In this document: positions 15,419-24,699 of the stretch, piece after piece
Numbering within the stretch: the first letter of the stretch is position 1
Layout of the letters: each line of letters begins with the position of its first letter
From: Anaeromyxobacter diazotrophicus
GTDB lineage: Bacteria > Myxococcota > Myxococcia > Myxococcales > Anaeromyxobacteraceae
DNA length: 64,000 nucleotides
Assembly (NCBI RefSeq): GCF_013340205.1
Contig: NZ_BJTG01000014.1
Coordinates: 1-64,000 of the forward strand
Reading direction: 5' to 3'
Position numbers and translations under genes: made by a program
Notes under the pieces: model-generated
What the model saw: the letters and a program-made list of their open reading frames with translations, nothing else
Databases searched by the model: none
What the model was told of the DNA's origin: nothing

Positions 15419-17509
15419 CTACCAGACCTCGCAGCGGTCGGCGCCGGCGCGCACCATCGGGCTGCCGGCGGGGCAGGAGAAGGCCTCCTGGAACGCGGAG
15501 AGGTTCGCCAGCGGGCCGTTGACCCGCCAGACCGGCGGGGCGTGCGGGTCGGTGGCGGCGCGCAGCCGGGCCGCCTGCGGGCGCACCGCCGTGCACCAGG
15601 ACTGGGCGTAGCCGACGAAGAACGCCTGCTCGGGGGTGAACCCGGCCACCGGCGCGGCGGGCTTGCCGGCGCGGCTCGCCAGCCAGGCCGCGTAGGCGAG
15701 CTTGAGCCCCCCCAGGTCGGCGATGTTCTCTCCCAGGGTGAGCTTGCCGTTGAGCTTCACGTCGTCCACCGCCACGTAGCCGTCGTACTGCTTCACGACG
15801 CAGGCGGCGCGCCGGTCGAACTCCGCCCCCACCGCCGGCGTCCACCAGTCGCGGAGGTTGCCGAGCGCGTCGTACTGGCGGCCCTGGTCGTCGAAGCCGT
15901 GGGTCAGCTCGTGCCCGACCACCATGCCGATGGCGCCGTAGTTCACCGCGTCGGGCGCGCCGCGGATGAAGAACGGCGGCTGCAGGATGCCGGCCGGGAA
16001 GACCATCTCGTTCATCGACGGGTTGTAGTAGGCGTTCACCGTCGGCGGAGACATCATCCACTCGTTGCGGTCGACCGGCTTGCCGATCTTGGACAGATCG
16101 CGGTTCACCTCGAACGCCTGCGCGGCGAGGAGGCTGTTGAAGTAGGAGGCGCGGTCCACCTGCAGGGTGGCGTAGTCGCGCCAGGAGTCCGGGTAGCCCA
16201 CCTTGTTCACCACCTTGGCGAGCTTCTCGCGCGCCTTGGCGCGGGTCGGGCCGTCCATCCAGGCGAGGCCGTCGAGGTCGCGCCCCATCGCGCCCTCCAC
16301 GTCCGAGACGAGCTGGTGCGTGCGCTCCTTGCCGTCCTCGCCGAAGTGGCGGCGCACGAACGCCTGCCCGAGCGCCTCGCCCAGCGCGCCGTCGGTCGCG
16401 TGCACGCAGTCCTTCCAGCGCACCTCCTGCTTCTCGGCGCCGGTGAAGTTCTTGGAGAGGAACGCGAACCGCTCGTCGTAGAACGCCTTCGGCAGCGCCC
16501 GGTGGCTGGCGGTGGCGGAGAGGACGCGCCACTTGAGGTAGGTGCGCCAGGTGGCGGGCGGGGTGGACCCGAGGAGCTCGTTCATCCGCCCGAGGAAGCG
16601 CGGGGTGGTGGTGCTGAAGGCGGTGAGCCCGCCGTGGCCGAGGGCGTCGAGGTACGTCTTCCACGGGAAGCGGGGCGCGGCCTGCTCGAGGCCGGCGAGG
16701 TCCACCCGGTTGTAGGTGCGCTGCGGGTCGCGCATCTCGACCCGCGTCCAGTGCGCCTCGGCCAGCGCGTGCTCGAGCGCGTAGATCGCCTTCGCGTCCG
16801 CCGCCGCCTGCGCCGGCGCGGCGCCGGCCAGGCCCAGCATGCGGACGAGGTGCTCCCGGTAGGCCTGCTGGATGGCGGCGCTCTTCGGGTCGTCCTTGAG
16901 GTAGTAGTCGCGGTCCGGCAGCGACAGGCCGCCCTGCTCCACCACCCCGATCACCTGGGTCGCGTCCTTCGCGTCCTGGTCGCTCTCGAGCCGGAAGAGC
17001 GGGAAGACCCCCTGCTTGTGCAGGAGCCCCAGCTCCTGGGCCAGGCCCGGGACGTCCTTCGCCTGGTCGATGCGCGCCCAGGCGGCGAGCAGGTCCTTCG
17101 TGCCGCGCGCCTCGATGCCGGCCTCGTCCATGCACGCGGCGTAGAAGTCGCCGACCTTCTGCGGGAAGCGGTCCTTCGCGTCGAGCTGGCCCGCCGCGTC
17201 GGCGTCGGTCACCTGGCGCAGGAGCGCGACGTTGCGCTCCTCCACCTCGGAGAAGCCGCGGCTCCAGATGGACTTCTCCGGCGGGATGGGCGTCCTCGCC
17301 AGCCAGCCGCCGCAGGCGTAGCGGTAGAAGTCGTCGCACGGCTTCACCGCCGGGTCGACGATGGAGGGGTCGATGCCGGGCGTGGCGGGCGCGGGCGCCG
17401 ACACGGCGGCGGCGCCGGCGGCAGAGGCGCCCGGGGCGGTGGCGCCGGTGGACTTGCAGGCGAGCGCGAGCGCGCAGGCGAGCGCCGCGGCGGGGACGGT
17501 TCTGGACAC
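15419..17509 (-). CDS. M13-family (neprilysin-like) metalloendopeptidase lipoprotein
   Basis: 696 residues. The GTG start at 17509 has GGAGG 6 nt upstream. The signal ends in a lipobox (ALALAC, Cys18), so the enzyme is membrane anchored outside the cytoplasm. The zinc site is VVGHELTHGFDDQG (HExxH at about 533-537), with the third ligand Glu in GENIADLGGLKLAY, and the family tail ends in CEVW. The N-terminal M13 domain starts at CDDFYRYACGGWL. NAYYNPSMNEMVFPAGILQP matches the substrate-binding strand. It degrades peptides; the target is unknown. Confidence 0.95.
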   Translation of the reverse strand: MSRTVPAAALACALALACKSTGATAPGASAAGAAAVSAPAPATPGIDPSIVDPAVKPCDDFYRYACGGWLARTPIPPEKSIWSRGFSEVEERNVALLRQVTDADAAGQLDAKDRFPQKVGDFYAACMDEAGIEARGTKDLLAAWARIDQAKDVPGLAQELGLLHKQGVFPLFRLESDQDAKDATQVIGVVEQGGLSLPDRDYYLKDDPKSAAIQQAYREHLVRMLGLAGAAPAQAAADAKAIYALEHALAEAHWTRVEMRDPQRTYNRVDLAGLEQAAPRFPWKTYLDALGHGGLTAFSTTTPRFLGRMNELLGSTPPATWRTYLKWRVLSATASHRALPKAFYDERFAFLSKNFTGAEKQEVRWKDCVHATDGALGEALGQAFVRRHFGEDGKERTHQLVSDVEGAMGRDLDGLAWMDGPTRAKAREKLAKVVNKVGYPDSWRDYATLQVDRASYFNSLLAAQAFEVNRDLSKIGKPVDRNEWMMSPPTVNAYYNPSMNEMVFPAGILQPPFFIRGAPDAVNYGAIGMVVGHELTHGFDDQGRQYDALGNLRDWWTPAVGAEFDRRAACVVKQYDGYVAVDDVKLNGKLTLGENIADLGGLKLAYAAWLASRAGKPAAPVAGFTPEQAFFVGYAQSWCTAVRPQAARLRAATDPHAPPVWRVNGPLANLSAFQEAFSCPAGSPMVRAGADRCEVW

Positions 17510-17529
17510 GGGATTCCTCCTGGGTGGGT

Positions 17530-18012
17530 TCAGGGGCGGGGACGCTTGGCGATGCGCTCGGCGCGGCGGACGGCCGCCTCGGCGGCGCGGCGCGCCTCGT
17601 CCTCGGTCTCGGTGAGGAGCAGCGGCGCCTTGGCCGGCTTGCCGTCCTTCCCGAGCGCGACGAAGGTGACGAAGGCGTCGCAGCACAGCCGCTGCTCGCC
17701 GCTGCGCGGGTCCTCGGACTCGACCGTCACCTCGATCTCCATCGAGCTGCCGAAGACCGCGTTCACCCGCGCCTTCAGGATGGCGATCTGGCCGACGCGG
17801 ATGGGGCCGTGGAAGGCGAGCTGGTCGATGGAGGCGGTCACCACCGGCATGCGGGTGTGGCGCATGGCGGCCATGGCGGCGGCCAGGTCGATCCACTGCA
17901 TGACCCGCCCGCCGAAGGCGTTGCCGAAGCTGTTGGCGTAGCCGGGCAGGACGAACTGCGTCATCTCGACGCGCGAGCTGGAGGCCAGCTTCGCGGAGGT
18001 GAGCTCGGACAT
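17530..18012 (-). CDS. Acyl-CoA thioesterase, hotdog fold (YciA-like)
   Basis: 160 residues. YANSFGNAFGGRVMQWIDLA is the hotdog helix with the GG-x-x-M-x-W-I-D signature including the catalytic Asp. The strand VVTASIDQLAFHGPIRVGQI follows. This is the classical YciA/ACOT-like layout, hydrolysing acyl-CoA in the cytoplasm; chain length preference cannot be told. The C-terminus is a basic helix of about 25 residues (EDEARRAAEAAVRRAERIAK). It precedes the M13 peptidase gene on the same strand with about a 20-nt gap. Confidence 0.9.
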   Translation of the reverse strand: MSELTSAKLASSSRVEMTQFVLPGYANSFGNAFGGRVMQWIDLAAAMAAMRHTRMPVVTASIDQLAFHGPIRVGQIAILKARVNAVFGSSMEIEVTVESEDPRSGEQRLCCDAFVTFVALGKDGKPAKAPLLLTETEDEARRAAEAAVRRAERIAKRPRP

Positions 18013-18060
18013 GGACGCGACGTATAGCGCGGCGTCAGGGCCAGGCGCTACGTTCTACGC

Positions 18061-18882
18061 ATGCCGCTCGAAGTGACGCTCATCGACTACGCCCGGGATC
18101 CCCTCACCAAGCTCTACGGGGCCTACCGCACCTGCTACACCCCGAAGACCCCCGCCGAGGTGTGGGCCGAGATCGGCGACGGTCGCATCGCGCCGGCGAC
18201 CATCCGCGACTTCATCCAGGAGCGGCTCAAGACCGGCCACGCCTCGCCGCTCGAGCAGGTGGTCTTCTGGTTCGGCATCTCCGGCGTCTCGCGCTCGCTC
18301 AGCCACCAGTTCGTCCGCCACCGCATCGGCATCAGCTTCGAGCAGCAGTCGCAGCGGTACGTGAAGTACAAGGAGGAGCGGCTCGACTACGTGACGCCCA
18401 AGACCTGGGAGAAGACCCCGGGGATGCGGGCCGAGTACGACCGGCTCATGGCGGAGATCACGCGGGTCTACCAGCTCGCGCTCGAGCGGGGCATCCCGGC
18501 CGAGGACGCCCGGTTCGTGCTGCCCAACGCGACCCCCACCAACTTCCAGGTGATGGTCAACTTCGCCGAGCTGCTCCACATCGCCGACCTGCGCCTGTGC
18601 TGGCGCGCGCAGTGGGAGATCCGCCACATGGTGGCGCTCATGCGGCGCGAGATCGTGAAGGCCGTCCCCGAGATCGGCGGGTACCTGCAGCCGAAGTGCG
18701 GCGACAAGCGGATGGGGTACTGCGACGAGCCGGTGAAGGACTGGGAGCAGTGCCCCATCGGCAAGGTGCGCCCGCACAAGGAGCAGATCTTCGAGCTGTT
18801 CCGGCAGTACAAGTCGGGCCACCTCGTCCCGCTCGGCGAGGACGATCTCCGAAAGGTCGAGGACGCCGGCAACGAGGAGTGA
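18061..18882 (+). CDS. thyX: FAD-dependent thymidylate synthase ThyX
   Basis: 273 residues. The ThyX motif is present in RHRIGISFEQQSQRY, close to RHRxxSxNExSxRY with Phe-Glu in place of Asn-Glu. SPLEQVVFWFGISGVSRSLS precedes it, and the conserved helix LPNATPTNFQVMVNFAELLH lies downstream. It methylates dUMP with methylene-THF, using FAD and NADPH. Conserved Cys residues at LQPKCGDKRMGYCDEP may bind metal, as seen in some ThyX. No ribosome binding site is obvious before the ATG. Confidence 0.95.
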   Translation: MPLEVTLIDYARDPLTKLYGAYRTCYTPKTPAEVWAEIGDGRIAPATIRDFIQERLKTGHASPLEQVVFWFGISGVSRSLSHQFVRHRIGISFEQQSQRYVKYKEERLDYVTPKTWEKTPGMRAEYDRLMAEITRVYQLALERGIPAEDARFVLPNATPTNFQVMVNFAELLHIADLRLCWRAQWEIRHMVALMRREIVKAVPEIGGYLQPKCGDKRMGYCDEPVKDWEQCPIGKVRPHKEQIFELFRQYKSGHLVPLGEDDLRKVEDAGNEE

Positions 18883-18911
18883 CAAGATGGCGGCCTCCCC
18901 GAGGGGCCTCC

Positions 18912-21461
18912 ATGTCACCTTGCGTCAAGCTCGCCGCCGCGCTCGCCGCCGCCCTCCCGCTCGCCGCGGCCGCCCAGACGGCGAACCTGCAGGGCCGCGC
19001 GCTGGGCGCCCCGGGCGGTCTGGCCGTCCCCGGCCTCTCCCTCGCCGGCGCCGAGGAGCCCACCGCCGTCCAGCTCAACCCGGCCGGCACCGGCTTCGTG
19101 GCCGCCCCCACCCTCCAGTACTTCCACGAGGGGCGCCGCGGGACGGGGCTGGGCGAGGACGGGTTCTGGCTCACCGTGCCGGCGTTCGGGCTCGTGCCCA
19201 CGCTCGCCATGGAGTGGATCCGCCCCCAGGACGGCGGCGGCGCGCGCTTCCGCAAGACCACCTTCGCGCTCGCCCTCCCCGCCGGCCAGCTCGCCTCGCT
19301 GGCGGTGGCGGGCAACTTCTACTCCTCCCCCGATCCGGCGCTGCAGAAGCTGTGGAGCCTCGACGCGGGCCTCACGCTGCGCCCCACCCGCCACCTCTCC
19401 CTCGGCCTCGCGGTGCGCGGGATGAACGCGGAGCTCTCGGGCCGGCGCCTGCCCATCGGCTACGACCTGGGCGCCGCGACGCGGCTGCTCGGCGACGGCC
19501 TCACCCTCTCCGCCGACCTCCTCTCCGACGATCAGGGGCGCGGCGACCTCATCGCGCGGGCGGTCGCGCTCGGGGTCGGGGTCGAGCTCGCCTCCGGGCT
19601 CGGGCTGCGCGGGCAGCTCCAGCTCCCCGCCCACGCCGGCCAGACCGGCCCCTACGGCCAGGTCTACGGCCAGCTGGCCCTCGTCCTCGACGCGCCGCAC
19701 GCCGGCGTGACGCTCGGCGGCGGTGGGGGCCAGGGGATGGACCAGAGCTGGGTCGTCGGCGCCCGCCTCTCCGCCGAGCGGTACCGCGGGCGCGGGTTCA
19801 TCCCGCAGCCGGTGCCGAACCTCGACCTGGCCCGCGCGCTGTCGCGCTCGCGCTCGCTCCTCTTCCCGGTGGACCGCGACCGCTGGGGCGCCCTCTTGGC
19901 GCGGCTCCGGCAGGTGCGGGACGACCCGAGCGTGCCGGGGCTGGTGGTGCGCATCGACGACCTGCCGGTGGGCCACGCGCGGGCCGAGGAGCTCCGGCGC
20001 CTGTTGCTGGAGGTGAAGGCGAGGAAGCCGGTCGTGGCCTACCTCGCCGGCGGCGGGCTGAAGGAGTACCACCTCGCCACCGCCGCCACCGCGGTGCTGG
20101 TGCCCCCCTCCGCCGCGCTCTTCCCCGCCGGCCTCGCCTCGACGACGCCGTTCCTGGCGCGCGGCCTGGGCAAGCTCGGCGTGACCTTCGACGTGGTCGC
20201 CGTCGGCCGGTACAAGAGCGCGCCCGACCCGCTCGTGCGCGAGGACATGAGCGAGGCGCAGCGCGAGGTCACCGAGGCGGTGCAGGCCGACGTCTTCGAC
20301 CGCGAGGTGCGCGCCGTCGCCGAGGCGCGCCACCTCCCCGAGGCGCGCGTGCGCGAGCTGGTCGACACCGGCGTGTTCAGCGCCGACGAGGCGCGGCAGG
20401 CCGGGCTCGTGGACGGGCTCGCCTGGCCCGACGAGCTCGAGCTGGCGGTCGCCGCCCGGGTCGGGCACCGGGTGCGGCTCGCGGCCGGGCTCGACGAGTC
20501 GCCGCCGCGCGCCGCCCAGCGCTGGGGGCCGCGGCACAAGATCGCCGTGGTGCGGGTCGAGGGCGCCATCGCCGCCGGCCGGAGCCGGTCCGCGCCGCTC
20601 GGCGACGACGGCATCGCCGGCGCCGAGACCATCGCTGCCCTGGTGAAGCGGGCGGCGGGCGATCGGGAGGTCGCGGCGATCGTGCTGCGCGTCGACTCGC
20701 CAGGCGGCGACGGCCTCGCCTCCGACCTCATCTGGCGCGAGGTGGTGCAGGCGCGCCGGGCCGGCAAGCCGGTGGTGGCCTCCATGGGCGACCTCGCGGC
20801 CAGCGGCGGCTACCTCGTCTCGGTGGCGGCCGACGCCATCGTGGCCGAGCCCTCCACCCTCACCGGCTCGATCGGCGTCTTCGCGCTCAAGCCGGACCTG
20901 TCCGGCCTGCTCGGCAAGCTCGGGGTCTCCACCGTCACCGTGAAGCGCGGCCGCCACGCCGACCTGCAGTCGTTCACCCGCCGCTGGACCGAGGAGGAGC
21001 GGGCGCTGGTCGAGCGGGAGGTGCGCGCCTTCTACGGCGTGTTCGTCTCGCGCGTGGCCGAGGGGCGGCACCTCGGGCGCGAGGCGGTCGAGCAGGTGGC
21101 CCAGGGCCGGGTGTGGACGGGCGCCCAGGCGCTCGAGCGCGGGCTGGTGGACGCGCTCGGTACGTTCGACGACGCGGTCCGGCTGGCGAAGGAGCGCGCC
21201 GGACTCCCCGCGGACGAGGAGGTCGAGCTCGCCGCGTTCGAGCCGGAGCACGGCTTCCTGGGCGACCTCGCCGGCGGCCTGGAGCTGCAGGCGGACGCGG
21301 GCCCGCTCGACGCCATCGCCCGCCTCCCGGAGCTGCGCGCGGTGTCCCTCCTGCTCGAGGTTGGCCCGCTGGTGGCGCTCCCGCCGGGCTGGTTCGGCGC
21401 CTGGGAAGGAAGCGGCGCCGGGCAGGAGCCCGGCGCGGAGGCGGGGCCCGGGCCGAGGTGA
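18912..21461 (+). CDS. sppA: SppA-type signal peptide peptidase with N-terminal barrel-like domain
   Basis: 849 residues. A signal peptide (LAAALAAALPLAAAAQ) leads into about 300 residues with alternating strand patterns (FALALPAGQLASLAVAGNFY, LSLGLAVRGMNAELSG, GQVYGQLALVLDAPHAGVTL) resembling an outer-membrane barrel. Then come the two SppA repeats. The catalytic Lys is K435 in GRYKSAPDPLV and the Ser is S631 in GDLAASGGYLVSVAADAIVA; their spacing of 196 matches the 67K-type enzyme. VDSPGGDGLASD is also typical. A canonical SppA begins with a single membrane span, so the N-terminal domain is unusual; it may anchor the protease at the outer membrane. The ATG is preceded by GAGGGG. Confidence 0.87.
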   Translation: MSPCVKLAAALAAALPLAAAAQTANLQGRALGAPGGLAVPGLSLAGAEEPTAVQLNPAGTGFVAAPTLQYFHEGRRGTGLGEDGFWLTVPAFGLVPTLAMEWIRPQDGGGARFRKTTFALALPAGQLASLAVAGNFYSSPDPALQKLWSLDAGLTLRPTRHLSLGLAVRGMNAELSGRRLPIGYDLGAATRLLGDGLTLSADLLSDDQGRGDLIARAVALGVGVELASGLGLRGQLQLPAHAGQTGPYGQVYGQLALVLDAPHAGVTLGGGGGQGMDQSWVVGARLSAERYRGRGFIPQPVPNLDLARALSRSRSLLFPVDRDRWGALLARLRQVRDDPSVPGLVVRIDDLPVGHARAEELRRLLLEVKARKPVVAYLAGGGLKEYHLATAATAVLVPPSAALFPAGLASTTPFLARGLGKLGVTFDVVAVGRYKSAPDPLVREDMSEAQREVTEAVQADVFDREVRAVAEARHLPEARVRELVDTGVFSADEARQAGLVDGLAWPDELELAVAARVGHRVRLAAGLDESPPRAAQRWGPRHKIAVVRVEGAIAAGRSRSAPLGDDGIAGAETIAALVKRAAGDREVAAIVLRVDSPGGDGLASDLIWREVVQARRAGKPVVASMGDLAASGGYLVSVAADAIVAEPSTLTGSIGVFALKPDLSGLLGKLGVSTVTVKRGRHADLQSFTRRWTEEERALVEREVRAFYGVFVSRVAEGRHLGREAVEQVAQGRVWTGAQALERGLVDALGTFDDAVRLAKERAGLPADEEVELAAFEPEHGFLGDLAGGLELQADAGPLDAIARLPELRAVSLLLEVGPLVALPPGWFGAWEGSGAGQEPGAEAGPGPR

Positions 21462-21508
21462 CGTCGGGTTGGGCTTTCGCCGGTTGCGCTTTTTTGCTAA
21501 AGATCGAG

Positions 21509-21537
21509 TTGTCTCCCTCCCGCTCGCGATCTAGGTT
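21509..21537 (+). promoter_or_regulatory. Candidate promoter of rho
   Basis: TTGTCT (21509-21514), a 17-nt spacer and TAGGTT (21532-21537). This would give a leader of about 210 nt before rho, consistent with the long leaders through which rho is known to autoregulate in other bacteria. Match to consensus is only moderate. Confidence 0.4.
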
Positions 21538-21752
21538 TGCGGCGAGGGGCAGACCCCCGCCTGCAGGCTCGCTCGACGCATTGAGGCGCCGCGATGCCGC
21601 AGCGGACGCGGCGCCGGACCTACGGCGGCGCGGCAGCGGGGGCGGGCGGAGCAAGCGGACAGTGAAGTCGATCCCGCGCTCCGGCCACGCATGGCCAGCC
21701 CAGGACGCGCCGCGGTGTGCCAACGAGCCCCGCGGCCGGAGCAGAAGACAGC

Positions 21753-23147
21753 ATGACCGAGAACGAGCAGACCCCGCCCGCGGGTGACGCGCCCGCTCCC
21801 GCCGCCCCAGTCTCCGAGCAGCCCGCCGCCGCAGCCGCCGGCGACGGCCAGGGTGGAGGCGCGCCGCAGGGCGCCCCCGGCCAGCCCGGTCAGGGCCGCC
21901 GCCGCCGCCGCCGCCGCGGGCGCCGCGGGCGCGGTGCCCAGCCCGGCCAGCCGGGTCAGCAGGGCGCGCCCAACGGCCAGGCGCAGGCGCCGTCCGCCGC
22001 GGCCGGGCCGGCGACCGCCGGCGGCGCGCCGCAGCCGCAGGGCCAGCCCGAGCAGACCGAGGAGGTCGAGGGCGTCCTCCAGTTCGAGGGCAAGGGGGTG
22101 GGCTGGCTGCGCGACCCGAAGCGCAGCTACCTCCCGCAGTCGCTCGACGTCGAGGTGCCGCGCTGGCTGGTGGAGCGCATGCACCTGCAGCCGGGCGTGC
22201 TCGTGAAGGGCGTGGCGACGGTCCGCAACATGAAGCGGATCCTGTCGCGCGTCGACCAGGTGGAGGGGACCGATCCCCTCGCCGTGGCGCGGCGGACCCA
22301 CTTCCAGAACCTCACCGCCACCGATCCGACCGAGAAGCTCCTCATGGAGACGCGGCCGGACGAGATGGTCGGCCGGGTGCTCGACCTCATCGCGCCCATC
22401 GGCCTCGGCGCCCGCGCGCTCATCACCTCGCCGCCCAAGGCCGGCAAGACCATCATGCTGCAGCGGATCGCCCAGGCGATCACCGGCAACCGGCCGGACG
22501 TGCACCTCATGGTGCTGCTCGTCGACGAGCGCCCCGAGGAGCTCACCGACATGCGGCGCAACGTGCAGGGCGAGGTGATCGGCTCGTCCAACGACCGGCC
22601 CGCCGAGGAGCACATCCACGCCGCCGAGATGGCGATGGAGCGCGCCCGCCGGCTGGTCGAGGGCGGCAAGGACGTCGTCGTCCTGCTCGACTCCATCACC
22701 CGCCTCGCCCGCGCCTACAACCGCGAGATCGAGTCCTCCGGCCGCACCCTGACCGGCGGCGTCGACAGCCGGGCCCTGGAGCGCCCGAAGCGGCTCTTCG
22801 GCTCCGCCCGCAAGGCCGAGGAGGGCGGGTCGCTCACCATCATCGGGACCGCGCTCATCGACACCGGCTCGCGGATGGACGAGGTGATCTTCGAGGAGTT
22901 CAAGGGCACCGGCAACATGGAGGTGGTGCTCTCCCGCCAGCTCGCCGAGCGGCGCATCTTCCCCGCCATCGACATCGCCGCCTCGGGGACGCGCAAGGAG
23001 GAGAAGCTCTTCCTCCCCAAGGAGATCGAGAAGATCCGCAAGCTGCGCGGCGCGCTCGCCTCCCTGAAGCCGGTCGAGGCGATGGAGCGACTCCTCAAGA
23101 AGCTCTCCGAGTTCGACTCGAACGACGAGTTCCTCGCCAGCTTCTAG
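21753..23147 (+). CDS. rho: Transcription termination factor Rho
   Basis: 464 residues. The core is standard: VEGVLQFEGKGVGWLRDPKR starts the RNA-binding domain; SPPKAGKTIMLQ is the P-loop (~residue 227); VDERPEELTDM holds the Walker B/catalytic region; SSGRTLTGGVD is the R-loop, with Arg where Lys is common. The first ~105 residues are odd: instead of the N-terminal helical bundle there is a Gln/Gly/Pro/Ala-rich segment with an unbroken [13 protein letters not shown] block, likely disordered and RNA binding. It is a hexameric RNA-dependent ATPase that ends transcripts. The ATG is at 21753. Confidence 0.96.
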   Translation: MTENEQTPPAGDAPAPAAPVSEQPAAAAAGDGQGGGAPQGAPGQPGQGRRRRRRRGRRGRGAQPGQPGQQGAPNGQAQAPSAAAGPATAGGAPQPQGQPEQTEEVEGVLQFEGKGVGWLRDPKRSYLPQSLDVEVPRWLVERMHLQPGVLVKGVATVRNMKRILSRVDQVEGTDPLAVARRTHFQNLTATDPTEKLLMETRPDEMVGRVLDLIAPIGLGARALITSPPKAGKTIMLQRIAQAITGNRPDVHLMVLLVDERPEELTDMRRNVQGEVIGSSNDRPAEEHIHAAEMAMERARRLVEGGKDVVVLLDSITRLARAYNREIESSGRTLTGGVDSRALERPKRLFGSARKAEEGGSLTIIGTALIDTGSRMDEVIFEEFKGTGNMEVVLSRQLAERRIFPAIDIAASGTRKEEKLFLPKEIEKIRKLRGALASLKPVEAMERLLKKLSEFDSNDEFLASF

Positions 23148-23149
23148 CC

Positions 23150-23240
23150 GCGTGTAGGGCGTAGCCCTACCTCTCCCGCCGTGTGCGAGCGGGGTTGCTC
23201 TCCCCCGCCGTGGGGGCGCATGATGCGCTCCGCCGGCGGG
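23150..23240. repeat. Hairpin and repeat-like sequence after rho
   Basis: GTAGGGC-GTA-GCCCTAC forms a 7-bp stem just after the rho stop, then CTCTCCCCCGCCGTGG resembles the arm of the dispersed palindrome seen near 37093 and 50001. It may act as the rho transcript end. Confidence 0.4.
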
Positions 23241-23256
23241 GGCCGGCGTGGGGTCC

Positions 23257-24408
23257 ATGGGCCAAGACCGCGTCTTCATCGTCGACGACGACGAGCTCAT
23301 CCTTCGCGCGCTGGCCCGGATCCTCGACGGAGCCGGGTTCCGCACCCGCTGCTACGTCTCGCCCGAGGAGGCGCTGGCGGCGCTCGATCGCGACCCGCCG
23401 GCCGTCATCATCTCGGACTACATGATGCCGACGATGGACGGCGTCACGTTCCTCAAGCAGGCGCGCGCGCGCCTGCCGGACGCCGCCCGCATCCTCTGCA
23501 CCGCCGCCGAGGACTTCCGGGTGGCGCTGCAGGCGGTCAACTCCGGCGAGGTCTACCGGATCATCTCGAAGCCGTGGCACCAGCAGGAGCTGCTCGCCAC
23601 GGTCACGCAGGCCATCGACGCCGCCCGGCTGCGCCGCGAGAACGAGCGCCTCACGGGCGAGGTGCAGCGCCAGAACGACCAGCTGCGCGAGATCAACCTG
23701 CGCCTGGAGGAGATGGTGCGGGAGCGCACCCAGGCCCTGCTCGAGGGGCTCATCTCCGCCCTCGACTACCGCGACGCCGAGACGCAGTGGCACTCGCGCC
23801 GCGTCTCGCTCTACGCGCGCCGCCTGGCCCAGCAGCTCGGGATCGGCGAGCCCGAGATCACCACCATCGAACACGGCGCCCTGCTCCACGACATCGGCAA
23901 GATCGGAGTGCGCGACGGCGTGCTCCTCAAGCCCGGCCCGCTGGCCGACGACGAGTGGATCGAGATGAAGCGCCACCCGGAGCTGGGGTGGCACCTCTTG
24001 CAGCGGGTGGACTACCTGCGCACCGCCTCGATCATCGTGCTGCAGCACCAGGAGCGCTGGGACGGCCAGGGCTATCCGGCGCGGCTGCGCGGCGAGGAGA
24101 TCGTCGTCGGGGCGCGCATCTTCCACGTGGTGGACACGCTCGACGCCATGACCAGCGATCGGCCGTACCGCCGCGCCCGCCCGCTCGCCGACGCGCGCGC
24201 CGAGGTGCTGCGCTGCCGGGGCACCCAGTTCGACCCGGCGGTGGTGGACGCGTTCCTGGCGGTGCCGCCGGAGGAGTGGGAGCGCATCCGCCTCGACGTG
24301 GAGACCGTGGCGGTGCTCTCGGCCGACCTGGCCGAGCGCCCGCCGCTCGCCGTGAGAGACGTCCCCCGCAGTCCCCCCGACCTGCTCGCCCGGAGAACGC
24401 AAGCATGA
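23257..24408 (+). CDS. Response regulator with HD-GYP phosphodiesterase domain
   Basis: 383 residues. A receiver domain (FIVDDDELILRALARILDGA; phospho-Asp about D54 in VIISDYMMP; Lys in ISKPW) is joined by a coiled linker (residues ~125-165) to an HD-GYP domain: HSRRVSLYARRLAQ, LLHDIGKIGV, HPELGWHLL, and HQERWDGQGYP, which keeps the GYP tripeptide. It probably hydrolyses cyclic di-GMP on phosphorylation by a kinase not present here. The ATG at 23257 was preferred; an in-frame GTG lies 9 nt upstream. Its last codon overlaps the start of a small lipoprotein gene (ATGA). Confidence 0.93.
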   Translation: MGQDRVFIVDDDELILRALARILDGAGFRTRCYVSPEEALAALDRDPPAVIISDYMMPTMDGVTFLKQARARLPDAARILCTAAEDFRVALQAVNSGEVYRIISKPWHQQELLATVTQAIDAARLRRENERLTGEVQRQNDQLREINLRLEEMVRERTQALLEGLISALDYRDAETQWHSRRVSLYARRLAQQLGIGEPEITTIEHGALLHDIGKIGVRDGVLLKPGPLADDEWIEMKRHPELGWHLLQRVDYLRTASIIVLQHQERWDGQGYPARLRGEEIVVGARIFHVVDTLDAMTSDRPYRRARPLADARAEVLRCRGTQFDPAVVDAFLAVPPEEWERIRLDVETVAVLSADLAERPPLAVRDVPRSPPDLLARRTQA

Positions 24409-24683
24409 CGCGCCTCGCCGCCACCGCCACCCTGCTGCTCCTCGGGAGCGGCGCCTGCCGCGCGCCCACCGCCACCCGCACCGGCGACGCCGCCACCGCG
24501 GCGGCCGCCGCGCGCGCCGAGCCGGGCTCGCGCCTCGTCTGCGAGGACGAGCGCCCGACCGGCAGCAACATCCCCGTGCGCCGCTGCTACCGGGTCATGG
24601 ACGACGTGCAGCGCGACCACGTGCGCGACGCCACCATCGACCAGCTCAACCAGCGCAGCGGACAGATGAAGCAGGGCGGGTAG
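24405..24683 (+). CDS. Small lipoprotein, hypothetical
   Basis: 92 residues. The hydrophobic signal ends in the lipobox LGSGAC (about Cys18). The mature part is Ala/Thr-rich, then SRLVCEDERPTGSNIPVRRC with two cysteines that could form a disulfide, ending in an Asp/Gln-rich helix. Its start overlaps the stop of the RR-HD-GYP gene by 4 nt, so it is coupled to it. No family recognised; similar short C-E-x-E-x-P-T-G-S-x-x-P lipoproteins occur in proteobacteria. Confidence 0.7.
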   Translation: MTRLAATATLLLLGSGACRAPTATRTGDAATAAAAARAEPGSRLVCEDERPTGSNIPVRRCYRVMDDVQRDHVRDATIDQLNQRSGQMKQGG

Positions 24684-24699
24684 CTCCCGCGCCCGGACC

